From: Enoplolaimus lenunculus
Taxonomy: Eukaryota > Nematoda > Enoplea > Enoplida > Thoracostomopsidae
Length of the DNA: 64,000 bases
Direction of reading: 5' to 3'
NCBI GenBank assembly: GCA_030248215.1
Contig: JASANG010001666.1
Location: 1-64,000, forward strand
Of this stretch, positions 36,273 to 47,268 are shown piece by piece (the stretch's first letter is position 1; each line of letters opens with the position of its first letter). The position numbers were made by a program, and so were the translations under genes. The notes beneath the pieces are model-generated. The model was not told where the DNA came from, ran no database searches, and saw only the letters and a program-made list of their open reading frames with translations.

Positions 36273-37347
36273 CATAATTTTATGTTAAAGCACAATTTGT
36301 GCTGTACTCTCTATTGTCCTGTGTAGTAGCATTTCCTCGTTGAGAGACCGTATGTACAAATCACAACTAAGTTGAGTAGCTAGGTTTACCGTTTCACTGG
36401 TGCTCTTGTGGACGCCTAAAATTCCCAAATAATCTCAATTATTTGACATATAACTTCTTTGATTTTCTTACACTGCCCCATAAAAGTTGCGCCTTAGGCT
36501 AATAGGTTTAGGCTTAGGGTGAGAAAAAGGAATACGCATCGGATTCTTCAGGCCCAATGTCATTAGCGGATCCCGAGGGTTGGCGGGAGGCGTAGGCGTC
36601 CCGTCTGATTTTTTTATGATGAAATGATAACGTTCCTCTCAACCTTACAATTTCTTTCCTCGAAAAACTTTTTTGTAAAAATACAATTTTTCCCTCAAAA
36701 TTTTTGTTGCGATAAAATGGTAAGGTCGATTACAAACTTTGCGTTTTATAACATTTGCAAGCCGCCCGGCTGACGTCAGTAAATTTTAGATCCATCTCTG
36801 TTCAGGGTACATTGTTTACTGTGAACCTGAATCTAATCCAGAACCTAATCCCAAAGCAACACTGTACTAGAGTCAATTTTTCGTACTCTATCCAAATTCT
36901 CAGGTCTACAAAACCATAGCAATAAGTTTCAAAAAAACGAACAAAAATATGTACCCACCACCCAATCTGACATTAAACAAGCCGCATACTAATTGACTAT
37001 AATAATATAGTAGATTTCCTATATGACAAGACAATATATTTTCACTAATATTTATAATTCAAAAAACTTTTATGTTTTTGATCTTTTTTAACAAAAAAAT
37101 GGCATTCAAATGAGGCTGTTAATGACCTGTTTGAACCCTGGTCAAAAATTGTTTTCGTCTGTGACTTTGAGAATTATATTCAAAGACGTACTGCTGTACA
37201 CACGCTTGTCTACATTTAAGGTTAAAGGGCTTAGGCTCTATGGTAAAACCTGAGGTTTCGGTTAATGTTAAGGAATAGGTCAAGCATTAAGCTTAAGCTT
37301 AGGTGAATCTTTTTTCCGCAATAATCTTTAGTATACGGCGAAGTATA
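36273..37347. other. AT-rich stretch with an old family I-like piece
   Basis: 36568-36790 has GGATCCCGAGGGTTGGCGGG and a later AAGCCGCCCGGC, resembling the 52600-52881 copy. No coding signal. Confidence 0.4.
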
Positions 37348-37525
37348 CATTGCAAAAAATGCTGAGTCAAATTGACTTTCTCCGAAATAGGGTTTACGGT
37401 ACTACACAAACTAAGTCAAATTCGACTCACTGAATCGCACCTTTGACTCTGGCGGAGTCGAATTTGGCTGAGTTTGTGTAGTCCCGCAAAGTTTATTTCG
37501 GATAGATTCAATTTGACTCACCAGT
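37348..37525. mobile_element. Family E foldback MITE, right end truncated
   Basis: CATTGCAAAAAATGCTGAG left; ends after AATTTGACTCACCAG. Confidence 0.82.
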
Positions 37526-37539
37526 TAATTTGGGGTGGT

Positions 37540-38120
37540 CGCTGTAAAGATGTGGACCGTAACAGCTGGCAAGTCCCGCCTTCCCTTCTCAGGGTGGCAG
37601 TAAGAGGGCATTTTATCGTAGCACCCCTAAAGTCGACGCGTCGTATCCTCCTACGGAACTGGACCCGCGGCTCTGCCGCCTAACAAAGGCGGCTCGGATG
37701 TGACGGATACCCTCATATAATGGTGTATATGGTGAGTGTGATTACTCGGGATTTAGGTACATCTGCTGGGGAACCTGGCCGTCTGTCGCGACGACTGCTG
37801 GATGGAAACTCGTTGGCGGGATCCACGCTGACGAGTTCCTTATAGGTGGGTAAGACGGTCAACCCCCGTCGGAGGTTCGGATTCCGTTTGTTCACTTTTG
37901 CTGCATAAACACTGAACCTTATAGAATTTCGCGATTACCTCCAAGGATGTCGGCTCAGGATGTACCCACTCCGGACACGGGTGACCTCTCATCCTTTATA
38001 AAAGGCTACCATCTAGTGAATTTAAGGGAACTGAGAGTGGGCATCAATTCTAAATTCCACCTTTAACGTTATCGCCGCTGATGCCCTGAAAACTCTATTC
38101 CAGGTACCACCCTGGACTGG
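37540..38120. other. GC-richer island, unassigned
   Basis: GC content is clearly above its surroundings and the sequence is not a tandem repeat. Open frames (for example 37895-37713 on minus) show no recognised domain. May be the leader of an old retroelement or unrelated DNA; not assignable from sequence alone. Confidence 0.35.
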
Positions 38121-38606
38121 CAAAAGAATTCAAATTTCATAAAACCTATACGGTCGTATTACTGCAGAAACAGTGCTTCCGGGCAGGTAAATCAACATGC
38201 TAGGGATGCTGTTCAAATATTTTGAGGAGGGTATATGGATGTATATTTTGAAGGCTTACGTCCGTATATAAAACTTTTTACAGTGGCCAAATATGCACAG
38301 CAATTTTTTGACTTCTCTCTGGCTACAGGGCCGGCGGTCTAACGCGATAATTCGAAGAAATTGTAGCTTGTACTAAGGTTAAATATACTTTCTTCCTGAC
38401 GCTTTTTAAGAGTTTAAATTTAGATTGTGAGGCACCAGAAAAGTATATGGCTTCTATAAATTTGTGTCTCTTATGAGAAACCGTTGCTTTGACGTAAAGG
38501 GAAAACATAAATTGAACTTTTTTTCATATTTTGCGCAAACTTTCTCAATTTGAAAAATAATATCGCGTTTTGTATGAGATTGTTTTCAAATGCAAGATTT
38601 TGTATT

Positions 38607-38874
38607 TTAACCCTTTCTCACATGAATATTTTCTATTTCCCCTGAGACCTACTTTTATGCTAGGATTCGAACTCCAGTGACTGAAGTGGGAGGCGTATAC
38701 CATCACCACTCAGCTATAGGAGCTTGACGCTCGATCCCGAGGGGCTCTCACGTCTTGTGGTGATTTAGTACTATGAATATGTGTTGCAATTGTTAAACAC
38801 GGTGCGATATATACTATTTAATGTATATACACTGCACAGTTGCCTACAGGCAACTCAATGTGAGAAGGGGCTAA
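38607..38874. mobile_element. Family A element
   Basis: TTAACCCTTTCTCACATG left, TGTGAGAAGGGGCTAA right, tRNA-like body on the minus strand. Confidence 0.88.
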
Positions 38875-38877
38875 GGT

Positions 38878-39043
38878 TTAACAAACTGAGTCAAAATTCG
38901 ACGCCGTCAGAGTCAAATTCGATTCAGCGAATCGCTAAGCGAGGTCGAATTTGACTCTGGCGGAGTCGAATTTGATCAGTTTGTGTAGTCAGGAAAAGCC
39001 TATTTCAGAGATAGTCAATTTAACTCACCATTATTTGCAGTGT
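38878..39043. mobile_element. Family E foldback MITE, left end lost
   Basis: Begins inside the arm (AACAAACTGAGTCAAAATTC) directly after a family A copy and ends CCATTATTTGCAGTG. Confidence 0.82.
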
Positions 39044-39742
39044 AAGGGGCTGCTGCTCCCAAAACATTTCGTATTAACCGGTCCTCGGGAGCGGCAGTCC
39101 TCAGTTTTCTGAAAATCCTCTCAAATCTTTGGTGGTCAATGGGCAGCACAGTAGCGTTCGAGCAACATAACGCAAATTGACGCTAAAATTTTCACACTAC
39201 AAACTTATTTTTAAACCAAGAAACAAAACGTTATGTTACAAACGAATAAAGCCTCCCACGCTCACATTTGTATAGTGTGACAGTGTAAGGTTAATTATCA
39301 ACGTGACGTCAAACCAGCTGCATGTCCCACTTAAAATTGTTTTGCCGTCTCAAACGTGTTTTGCTGGCTGCGCTCCTGTTCCCATTAAACTATAAACAGA
39401 GTCAACAACAGCGCATTTATGAGTTCAGTTAAAAGTTGTTTGTTGTGAGCGATCATAGCGATTAGTAAAATTTCATTACCTCTAAAATCAAAATGAATGA
39501 TTTTAAACCTTTTAAAAAATTATTTTTTTCTCGTCTGGCGATAAATTTTGAACACAAATACATCGATACCCCCGGCCCCTGTATATGCCTGTGAAACAAC
39601 ACAGCTGAAAGTTTGCGATAACACTTGAGCAAGATCAGGATCGGTTTCAGTCCAGAAGAAACCGTTCTTAAACGGGGAAAATGATACGCGACGTGCGATG
39701 GAACAAAATGTTTTTTTAAAATAGAAATCTTTTAATGGTGTC
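39044..39742. other. Unassigned stretch
   Basis: No recognised gene or repeat. Confidence 0.4.
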
Positions 39743-39892
39743 GGCCAATGTAAAGAACAGTGACGGAACAGTATTGTAAGCTTATTCCTAAGCCTAAGCC
39801 TAAAGCCAAGCCAAAAATTAATCTAAAGCTTATAAGCTTATTCTATTCTAGTACCACAGAAAAACGTTTCGCCGCTGATCTATACGTGGGCC
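39743..39892. mobile_element. Family B MITE, short core, minus orientation
   Basis: GGCCAATGTAAAGAACAGTG left, CGCTGATCTATACGTGGGCC right; flanks ATGGTGTC and ATGCTGTC (7 of 8). Confidence 0.88.
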
Positions 39893-40544
39893 ATGCTGTC
39901 AATAAATGCTTCGATCAGGGAGTCGTGTGAAGCAAAATACAGCAGACACGCAATGGTTTGTTCGATTTTACAATTTTTTGAAAATAATTTTATTTTTGTC
40001 ATAAAAGAAAATTTACTCAAAATCGTTTAAAAATTATGGCAAATTGATGTTTTTGCATTTAAAATGAAACTAAAAATTGATCAATGATGAATGACCGTAT
40101 TTAGAATGTTCTTGTGAATAGACTATTCAAGGTTGAACGTTTAATTATGTAAATTCTGATGCTATACCAGGTGTAAAATGCCGACACCCGAACTGCAACA
40201 GGTTTATTGTTTCAAGATGGCACACTGTACCAGTGTCTGGCGTTATTTGGTATTACGGAATATTATCTAGCATACATAGTTTGTTTTAATATCTCTTTTA
40301 TACACTTCCGTTCACAAGCTTAGTAATAAATCATAGGCGAAACCTAAGCCTTTAAGCCTAAAACAAAACCTTGTAGGCAAAATTTGAAAATTTAAGAAAC
40401 CGGTGGTAGTATGCATGAAAGCAGATTCAATGAGTCCTTTTTTGGCATGTGGCTTATACCGCAACGAGGTCAGTCGCTGTGTGTATAGTTAAATTTAGTA
40501 ATTGAACAAGGCGAATAGCTACTAGACACATGTCGGATTTCTAC

Positions 40545-40711
40545 AGGCCAGTAGCCTGCTCGCTTTGCTAGGGGGGGCTAAAAAATTTTCAGGTATGGCA
40601 TTCACGGGATTTCAGTCACATGCAAACAGAGTGGGAAATTTTCTAGGGGGGCTGAAATGTTTTCAGGGGGGGGGGGGCTGAGCCTTCCCTGGTCCCCTTT
40701 GGCTACGGGCA
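40545..40711. mobile_element. Family F palindromic element
   Basis: AGGCCAGTAGCCTGCTCGC left, TTTGGCTACGGGC right, with G runs. Confidence 0.75.
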
Positions 40712-41150
40712 CAGATTTCTAGGTCATATATTTTGGAGTCAACAGAAAAATACAAATGGAGCAAAAATCTCGCGAATAAAAAAAACATAATTTTTCAAAT
40801 GAGTTCGAATATAAAAATTTTATTAAAAGCTGCTACAGGGCAGTCTGTCTTTATAATACCGTAAATTCGTTGTTCCTTGCAGGGGCTCGCATGGCGAAAA
40901 CAAACGCAGTGCACCCTGCAATTTGTGTTCGTTTGCGGGATACAGCTTCTTTGTCTTGTTGACTACGCTCGCTAAACTAAAGATTTTTCAATCCGCACAA
41001 CAAAATCACACAACATTTATTATTTGAAGCCTGTGAGTAGTTTCGCTATGCACGCAGTACCTATGGAAACGTTGACGTAATACAAACGATGAATGCTGAA
41101 CCAATTTTCAGTGGCTTACTGAGAGAAATTTAAACCAAAGAACGCTTTAG

Positions 41151-41832
41151 CAGTGACGGATCTATAATTTTTTGTGGGGGTGGGGGGGTAATCCGAGATC
41201 AGCCCAGCGTTCCAAGTTCGCGGCAGGATCAATTTTGCAGCTTTCTTTAACGACCTTTAAATTCTTTGCGGTAAGTACATATCAGGCTCAATCGTCAATT
41301 GCGCAACGATTTGAAAAGAAATATCACGAGCGAAGCGAGCAAAAAGACAGTGTCTCCAGTGCAAAACTTCAGTTTGGTGTTCATCTGGGCGGATTTTAGT
41401 AGCGGCACATGAAATATTTCTAAGCGACCGCAATCATTAAGCGTGAAGATATGTGACACTGTTCATACTATCCCATGTTCATAATATCCCATGTTCATAC
41501 TATCCCATGTTCATACTATCCCATGTTCATACTATCCCAATATCACTGGTCCGCTTGAGGAATTTACCCGTTGTCTTCCTTTAAAATACGCGTAAACAAA
41601 ACTTTTTGAGATCCAACGTAAGCTATAATTGCACTTATGGTCATTTTTGAAAATACGGGGAAAAGAACAAGAACATTTTCGTCCTAACAACCATGACATC
41701 ATAGGCTTGAAATTTATGCAACATCTGCTTTAATGAATGCATTGCATACATATATACATACATGGATATGCCAACACCTAACATTTTCCATTTCTACATC
41801 CCCACATCAGGAATTTCTGGATCCGCCACTGA
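41151..41832. mobile_element. Family I element holding a 16-bp tandem array
   Basis: CAGTGACGGATCTATAATTT left and AATTTCTGGATCCGCCACTG right form imperfect inverted ends. The 1830-2113 copy shares them. Confidence 0.55.
41461..41540. repeat. Tandem repeat, 16-bp unit x 5
   Basis: Unit GTTCATACTATCCCAT, five copies with one or two changes. Confidence 0.95.
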
Positions 41833-41910
41833 TTATGACGCACTTGATATTTATGATTGGGAGGCGGGGGTTGGCGTTGATCTTAGGTCGCACTCTCGGT
41901 ATTTTCCTAT

Positions 41911-42224
41911 GGCTCATGTAAAGATCAGGGGCGGAACGTTTTTTGTGGGACTAGAATAGAGAAAGCTTACGCTTTAGACTATTTTTCTGCCTGGTTTAGG
42001 CTAAGGCTTAGGCTTAGGATTAGGAATTTACTCATTCTTACGCTTATGCTTAGGTTTAGGCTTAGGCTTAGGAATAAAGTCATCCTTACGCTTACGCTTA
42101 GGTTTAGGCTTAGGCTTAGGCTTAGAAATAAACTCATCCTGACGCATAGGCTTAGGTTTTGGCTTAGGCTTAGGCTTAGGAATATGCTTATGCTACTGTT
42201 CCGTCGCTGTTCTTTACATTGGCC
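41911..42224. mobile_element. Family B MITE, long TTAGGC core
   Basis: GGCTCATGTAAAGATCAGGG left, TCGCTGTTCTTTACATTGGC then C right; flanks TTTCCTAT and TTTCCTGT (7 of 8). Four blocks of TTAGGC separated by TCATCCT spacers. Confidence 0.9.
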
Positions 42225-42390
42225 TTTCCTGTTAAACCCATTCCCACCCTAAACAATACCATGACAAATGAAGTGCAAACTGCGTAAGTGTAAACGATGC
42301 ACCTTCACTCGTTGCGCACTGTTTAGCAGTAAACGTTCACAAGATGTTATAGACCGCCACCCTACACGGTTTAAGTGACAAGCTAAATGC

Positions 42391-42483
42391 AGCTGAGTGG
42401 CGACGGTAAGCGCATCCTACCTGACAGTTCAGAGTTCGAATTCCAGCTTGACAGCGGATACTGGTTGAAACAGGAAATATTCA
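42391..42483. mobile_element. Diverged tRNA-like sequence related to family A
   Basis: Plus strand: AGCTGAGTGGCGACGG (A box) and AGAGTTCGAATTCCAGC (B box), then AGGAAATATTCATGCC, which parallels the family A tail. TTAA ends not clear, so it may be an older relative. Confidence 0.6.
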
Positions 42484-42973
42484 TGCCAAAAATGAATTAA
42501 ACCAAGGTTATCACTGAAAACGCGGACAGATCCAATATCCGATTATCGCTTAGCCGTTTTCAAATTTTCAACAAGCGAATGAAGCTTTCTGTACAAACGT
42601 TTATCAGCCGACATCAGGTATTTTTTTGTAAAACGGCTCAACTGCTACTATATGAGCAGACAAGAGCAGAAATAGAGTCTATGGAAAATGATCAGGTTTT
42701 AAAGCCAGTTACAGTCGGTTGCTTGAATAATTGATCGCGGTGTTCAAAGATACCATGAGCATACCGCATACACAAGACTTAAAGAGTGATTTGCTTCAGT
42801 TTTTTCTATAGGCGCGGTCATATCATAATATAGCGTGTGTAACCGTTACTTTATAAAGGTAATATTTGATGGTTTTTCACAACCGTTACGGTGGCGCTAA
42901 TACTTGTGAAGACTTGCGGCGTCGTCCGGCGCCGCATCACATGCGATACCTCAGGGTGATTGAAGGTGCCGGT

Positions 42974-43625
42974 TGGCGGCGTACGGATGACGGACGGCGC
43001 CGTACAGATGACGGACGGCGTCATACGCGTGACGGACGGCGCCGGACGGATGAGGGACGGCGCCGTACAGATGACGGACGGCGTCATACGCGTGACGGAC
43101 GGCGCCGCACGGATGAGGACGGCGCCGTACAGATGACGGACGGCGTCATACGCGTGACGGACGGCGCCGGACGGATGAGGACGGCGCTGTACAGATGACG
43201 GACGGCGTCATACGCGTGACGGACGGCGCCGCACGGATGAGGACGGCGCCGACAGAGACGGACGGCGCAACGCGGACGGACGGCGCCGGACGATGAGGGA
43301 CGGCGCCGTACAGATGACGGACGGCGTCATACGCGTGACGGACGGCGCCGCACGGATGAGGGACGGCGCCGTACAGATGACGGACGGCGTCATACGCGTG
43401 ACGGACGGCGCCGGACGGATGAGGGACGGCGCCGTACAGATGACGGACGGCGTCATACGCGTGACGGACGGCGCCGTACAGGTGACGGACGGCGTCATAC
43501 GCGTGACGGACGGCGCCGTACAGATGACGGACGGCGTCATACGCGTGACGGACGGCGCCGGACGGATGAGGGACGGCGTCATACGCGTGACGGACGGCGC
43601 CGGACGGATGACGGATGGCGCCGTA
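42974..43625. repeat. GC-rich minisatellite, 21-bp subunits
   Basis: Subunits GACGGACGGCGCCGTACAGA(T), GACGGACGGCGTCATACGCG(T) and a GGACGGATGAGG form, combined into higher-order repeats. Long open frames on both strands (up to ~168 codons) are a by-product of the stop-poor repeat. Confidence 0.95.
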
Positions 43626-44042
43626 GGACAAGTATAGGGCAGAGTTTGACACTGTGGCGGACGTGAAGATTTATCTCTGTTAAAGCCAATCAAGTTCCTT
43701 TTTTGTATCAATATTTTTAATCAGCGATTTTACATTCATTTTACAAACGCAGTCATAAAATAGATTGATCAACCTACTTGTAAGCCAGTGGCGTAGCCAG
43801 GAATTCCACTCGGTAAGATATAACCGCATGAAAAGCAATTTATTACCTCTTAGAATCTAGAAGGTCTAAAACATTTTAAAAGTGCTATTTTCTTGGTTCT
43901 ACAGAAATTCGGGAGGGGTTATATATCCCCCCTGCATTGTTCTCCTTGTTTACACCCCTGTCCAGAGCCCATATTTGATGATTTTTCTCAAACAATTGAT
44001 AATAAGCTTCAAGAGTCAGTAATTTGAAATCAGTACCAGTTT

Positions 44043-44075
44043 AACCTTTTCTCGCATAAATATTTTCAATAACAA
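44043..44075. mobile_element. Family A end fragment
   Basis: TTAACCTTTTCTCGCATAAA only; no tRNA-like body. Confidence 0.5.
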
Positions 44076-44299
44076 ACGATTTTGTTCAGTTTTACAGAAA
44101 CAGTAATATTATTATAATATAGCGTGAGCATCCGTTATTTTGCAACCTACAATTTCATTATTTTTGCTATTTGAGCGTTAGCTGATCCTGATAAGAGCAA
44201 AGATTTAGCTCTGACTCTAGTTTTAAGTTTATAATCTCGGCAAAAAGTATTTTGATCAAGCGAATATTATTCGAAGTGGATATAAGTCCATGATTTATA

Positions 44300-44745
44300 C
44301 TGTAGCGACCCGAATAAAAGGGGGACTGATATTTATTTGGCTTCTCCAGAGGGTACCCCCTGTTATTTGGTTTTGGACTGTTATTGATTTTTAACCCGCC
44401 CTCCGCCGCCCTTCGCTACTGACATATATGCGGTGTTGCAACTATCCGTTAAACTAAACGTTTAATCGTCTTGAATCAAAAGCTTGAGCGAAAATGCAAG
44501 GTTAAACTTAGGAATTACCTTCTCACTTGAGTAAGTATGCTTTAAAGTTTCGAACTCAACATTATTTGGGCCTGGAGTCACTTATGCCCTATAATTAGGG
44601 TTATTTGACATTTACGGACTCTAATTAGAATTTAAAGACTCTATGCGCTTAGCGACTCTTATTAGGAATGCGGACTCCAATTGATTTGTATGTACTCAAA
44701 ATGGGATCCCCCTCTTATTACCGCATCTTATTCGGGTCACTACAG
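44300..44745. mobile_element. Family J MITE, uninterrupted copy
   Basis: CTGTAGCGACCCGAATAA left, TTATTCGGGTCACTACAG right, TA on both flanks; 16 of the terminal 18 bases pair. Confidence 0.9.
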
Positions 44746-44763
44746 TACCCCTTTAAAACCTGA

Positions 44764-45011
44764 GACCCGTGTAAAGATCAGGGGCGGAACCTTTTTCTGT
44801 GGGACTAGAAAAGAGTAAGCGTAAAAGATTTACACTATTTGCTTGGCTTAGACACAGGCTTAAAAATATGCATATTCTTACGCTTAGGCTTTATAGGCTT
44901 AGGCTTAGAAATATGCTCACTCTTTACGCTTAGTATTAGGCTTAGGCTTAGGCATTAGGCTTAGGAATATGCTTATAAAATACTGTTCCGCCCTTGTTCT
45001 TGACATTGGCC
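44764..45011. mobile_element. Family B MITE with perfect 8-bp target duplication
   Basis: GACCCGTGTAAAGATCAGGG left, CCCTTGTTCTTGACATTGGC then C right. AAACCTGA flanks both sides (44756-44763 and 45012-45019). Confidence 0.93.
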
Positions 45012-45252
45012 AAACCTGACGTGAAGCCGCGTCTACGCCAGAAAACGGCATAAACAAAAGTTGTGATCATTGCTAATTCTGTGATCGTTTAAGACACCTG
45101 TTTTATGGTGAAAATTTTTTCCACTGATTCTTCCATAAAAAATTTTCGTACAATTACATGTGGAAACGTATTATGTAGAAATTTCCACAATGTTTTCAAC
45201 CAAATCATTAATGTCAAGGTCCATGTATAAGGGCGTACCCACTGCGAATTTC

Positions 45253-45670
45253 CCAGTCTTCCAGTGTTCCAGTCCCTTCAATGTCCCAATCTCCCAGTGT
45301 CCCAGTCTACCAGTGTCCCAGTCTGCCAAAGTCCCGGTCTCCAAGTATCTCAGTATACCAGTGTCCCAGTCTCAAAGTGTCTCAAATCTCCCAGTCAACC
45401 TGTCTCCCAATGTTCATAGTCTCCCAGTGTCCCAATCTCCCTTTGTCCCAGTCTTTCTGCGATCCAGTCTTTCTGTGATCCAGTTTTGCAGTGACCCAGT
45501 CTCCCAGTCTCCAAGTGATCCAGTCTCCCAATGTCCCAGTCTCCCAATGTCCTAGACTGCCACTGTATCAGTCTCCCAAGTTCTATCCAGTGACCCAGTC
45601 TTCCAGCGTCCCAGTCTCCCGGTATCTCAGTGTCCTAGTGACCCAGTCTTTGAATGTCACGGTCTTCCAG
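45253..45670. repeat. Minisatellite, CCCAGTCTC/CCAGTGTC units
   Basis: About 40 irregular 9-10-bp units alternating CCCAGTCTC and CCAGTGTC. Overlapping Ser/Pro/Val-rich frames are repeat translations, not genes. Confidence 0.93.
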
Positions 45671-45900
45671 TGTCCCGATCTTTACACTGGCCGGCTTTGT
45701 AAGTTTAGCTTTACGCGTAGGCTTCGGTTTCCACTTAGGCTTAGGCTTCGGTTTCTACTTAGGCTTAGGCATAGGTTTTGGCTTTGGCTTAGACTTTAAG
45801 CTTAGCCACAGATTATTGCTTCGGCTTATACTGCCTAAGGTTAAAAGTATAAGCCTATGCGCCTATGCGTAAGCCTATAAGCCCAAAACATAAGCCTAAA
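45671..45900. mobile_element. Family B fragment (TTAGGC core, eroded)
   Basis: GATCTTTACACTGGCC then TTACGCGTAGGCTTCGG, CTTAGGCTTAGGC and later inverted CCTATGCGTAAGCC. Ends not definable. Confidence 0.6.
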
Positions 45901-46406
45901 GCGCTTGTATACTTTAATCAAAACAAACTTGGAAATGAATTTATTCAAAAATCACTTACGGTAAAAACAAATTTAAATTAATATAATGCGATCTGCATGA
46001 TGATTGTTGTTTGTTACTGGTGCGTTCGAGTCCAGCATGATGCCAGGAGTATGGAAAAAAATTAATGGAAGAAGCATGCCGCGATCGATCCTAACTTCCA
46101 AATGGAAATAAGTTTTCTGGCTGTCAAATATTTAGCCCAGACACAGATGCCGGTGACCACGCCCCTCTTGTTAACAGCTCGTGCGGTCATTTGAAAGCAC
46201 AAACAACTCGGCATAGACGGTTTACTTCATTAAACTCTAGAGCGAAAATGGTTAAGGCGTTGTGTTATAGGTCATAGCTATGTTACAAAAGTTAATCAAC
46301 CTATTTTGCCCGGATCTATCTCTTATTCTTAGAAGCGATTCACAATATTAATTATTTTGGTACGTATAGCTCAGAAATGAGCATACTCCAGAGTATAAGA
46401 TATCTA
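45901..46406. other. Unassigned stretch
   Basis: No recognised gene or repeat. Confidence 0.4.
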
Positions 46407-46653
46407 GCCTATGTATAGAACAGGGCCGGATCGTTTTCCGGAGTGGCGCTATAATAGAGTCAGTTTAAGCTTAAGACTTATTGTTTTGCTTACGCATAGG
46501 CTTAGGCTTAGGCTTAGTCTTAGGAATAGGCTCAACCATGCGCTTAGGCTTAGGCTTAGGAATAGGCTCATCCATACGCTTAGGTTTAGGGTTTAGGCTT
46601 AGGCTTAGGAATATGCTTATACTATTGCTCCGGCCCTGTTCCATACCTGGGCC
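46407..46653. mobile_element. Family B subfamily MITE with perfect 8-bp target duplication
   Basis: AGCCTATGTATAGAACAGGG left, GGCCCTGTTCCATACCTGGG then CC right. AGATATCT flanks both sides (46399-46406 and 46654-46661). Confidence 0.93.
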
Positions 46654-46799
46654 AGATATCTGATGAGATCAGGACCGTTCCCATGATTTCAATTCGGAAG
46701 AGTAGTATAGGCTTCAAGTGAAAAAATTTTCTATATTATTCAGAAATATATATATTCCGAAGCCTGTCATTTTGAGTCCCAATATAATTTTTGTCCAGA

Positions 46800-46852
46800 T
46801 GCTGTTGGGGGGGCCACGGCCGGGGTGCCCCCCCGTGGATCCGCCATTGGTC
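46800..46852. repeat. G/C-run half-element, shared with 19912-19985
   Basis: GCTGTTGGGGGGGCCACGGC and CCCCCCCGTGGATCCGCCAT; reverse complement matches the 19.9-kb copy. Confidence 0.65.
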
Positions 46853-47050
46853 TCTTATTTCCAGTAAATACGATTCATGATATGGTAAAACTTTTGTTGT
46901 TGATATCTTTATGTTTTTGTGTTATTTTTAGAGCAAAAGTATATTAATCAGTGAACAATGTTTAATCCTTCCGTCGATTAAACCATTTACCCCCTGATTT
47001 TACTCCGTTGAAACAAGGGTTCCCCCTTTTTGCAGCAAAAAAGCAGAGTC

Positions 47051-47268
47051 ATGGATGACCCTTTAAACACAAGCACCGAACATCGAACGGTCGTTGCAAT
47101 GACGTCACTGCTAGGCTGCATTGCAGGGGTTGCTTTGCTTGCGTCTGGATTCGTTATATATGCTGGACGTCGCAGTAAAGGATCACAGAGTAACTCGGAA
47201 ATCCCGGCGCAAGACAACGATGGCATTGTATTGAAAAGCGTTGAAGAACGCGGCGGAAGTCCGGTCAA
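47051..47268 (+). CDS. Synaptotagmin-like exon 1 (transmembrane segment)
   Basis: Starts MDDPLNTSTEH, then a hydrophobic stretch (VVAMTSLLGC to FVIYAG) and RRSKG as the cytosolic stop-transfer side. This is the usual N-terminus of a type I synaptotagmin. The ATG at 47051 is chosen because it gives a short luminal end; an upstream in-frame non-ATG extension was discarded. Donor GTAGGC at 47269 (phase 2) splits an Asn codon that is completed by exon 2. Confidence 0.75.

Noticed and set aside
43146-43711. Long overlapping minus-strand frames of about 167 codons and plus-strand frames over the same DNA
   Set aside because: They are translations of the GC-rich minisatellite; no start context, domain or splice signals.
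45160-45799. Ser/Pro/Val-rich frames (SQSPSVPVSQ-like)
   Set aside because: Translation of the CCCAGTCTC/CCAGTGTC minisatellite.
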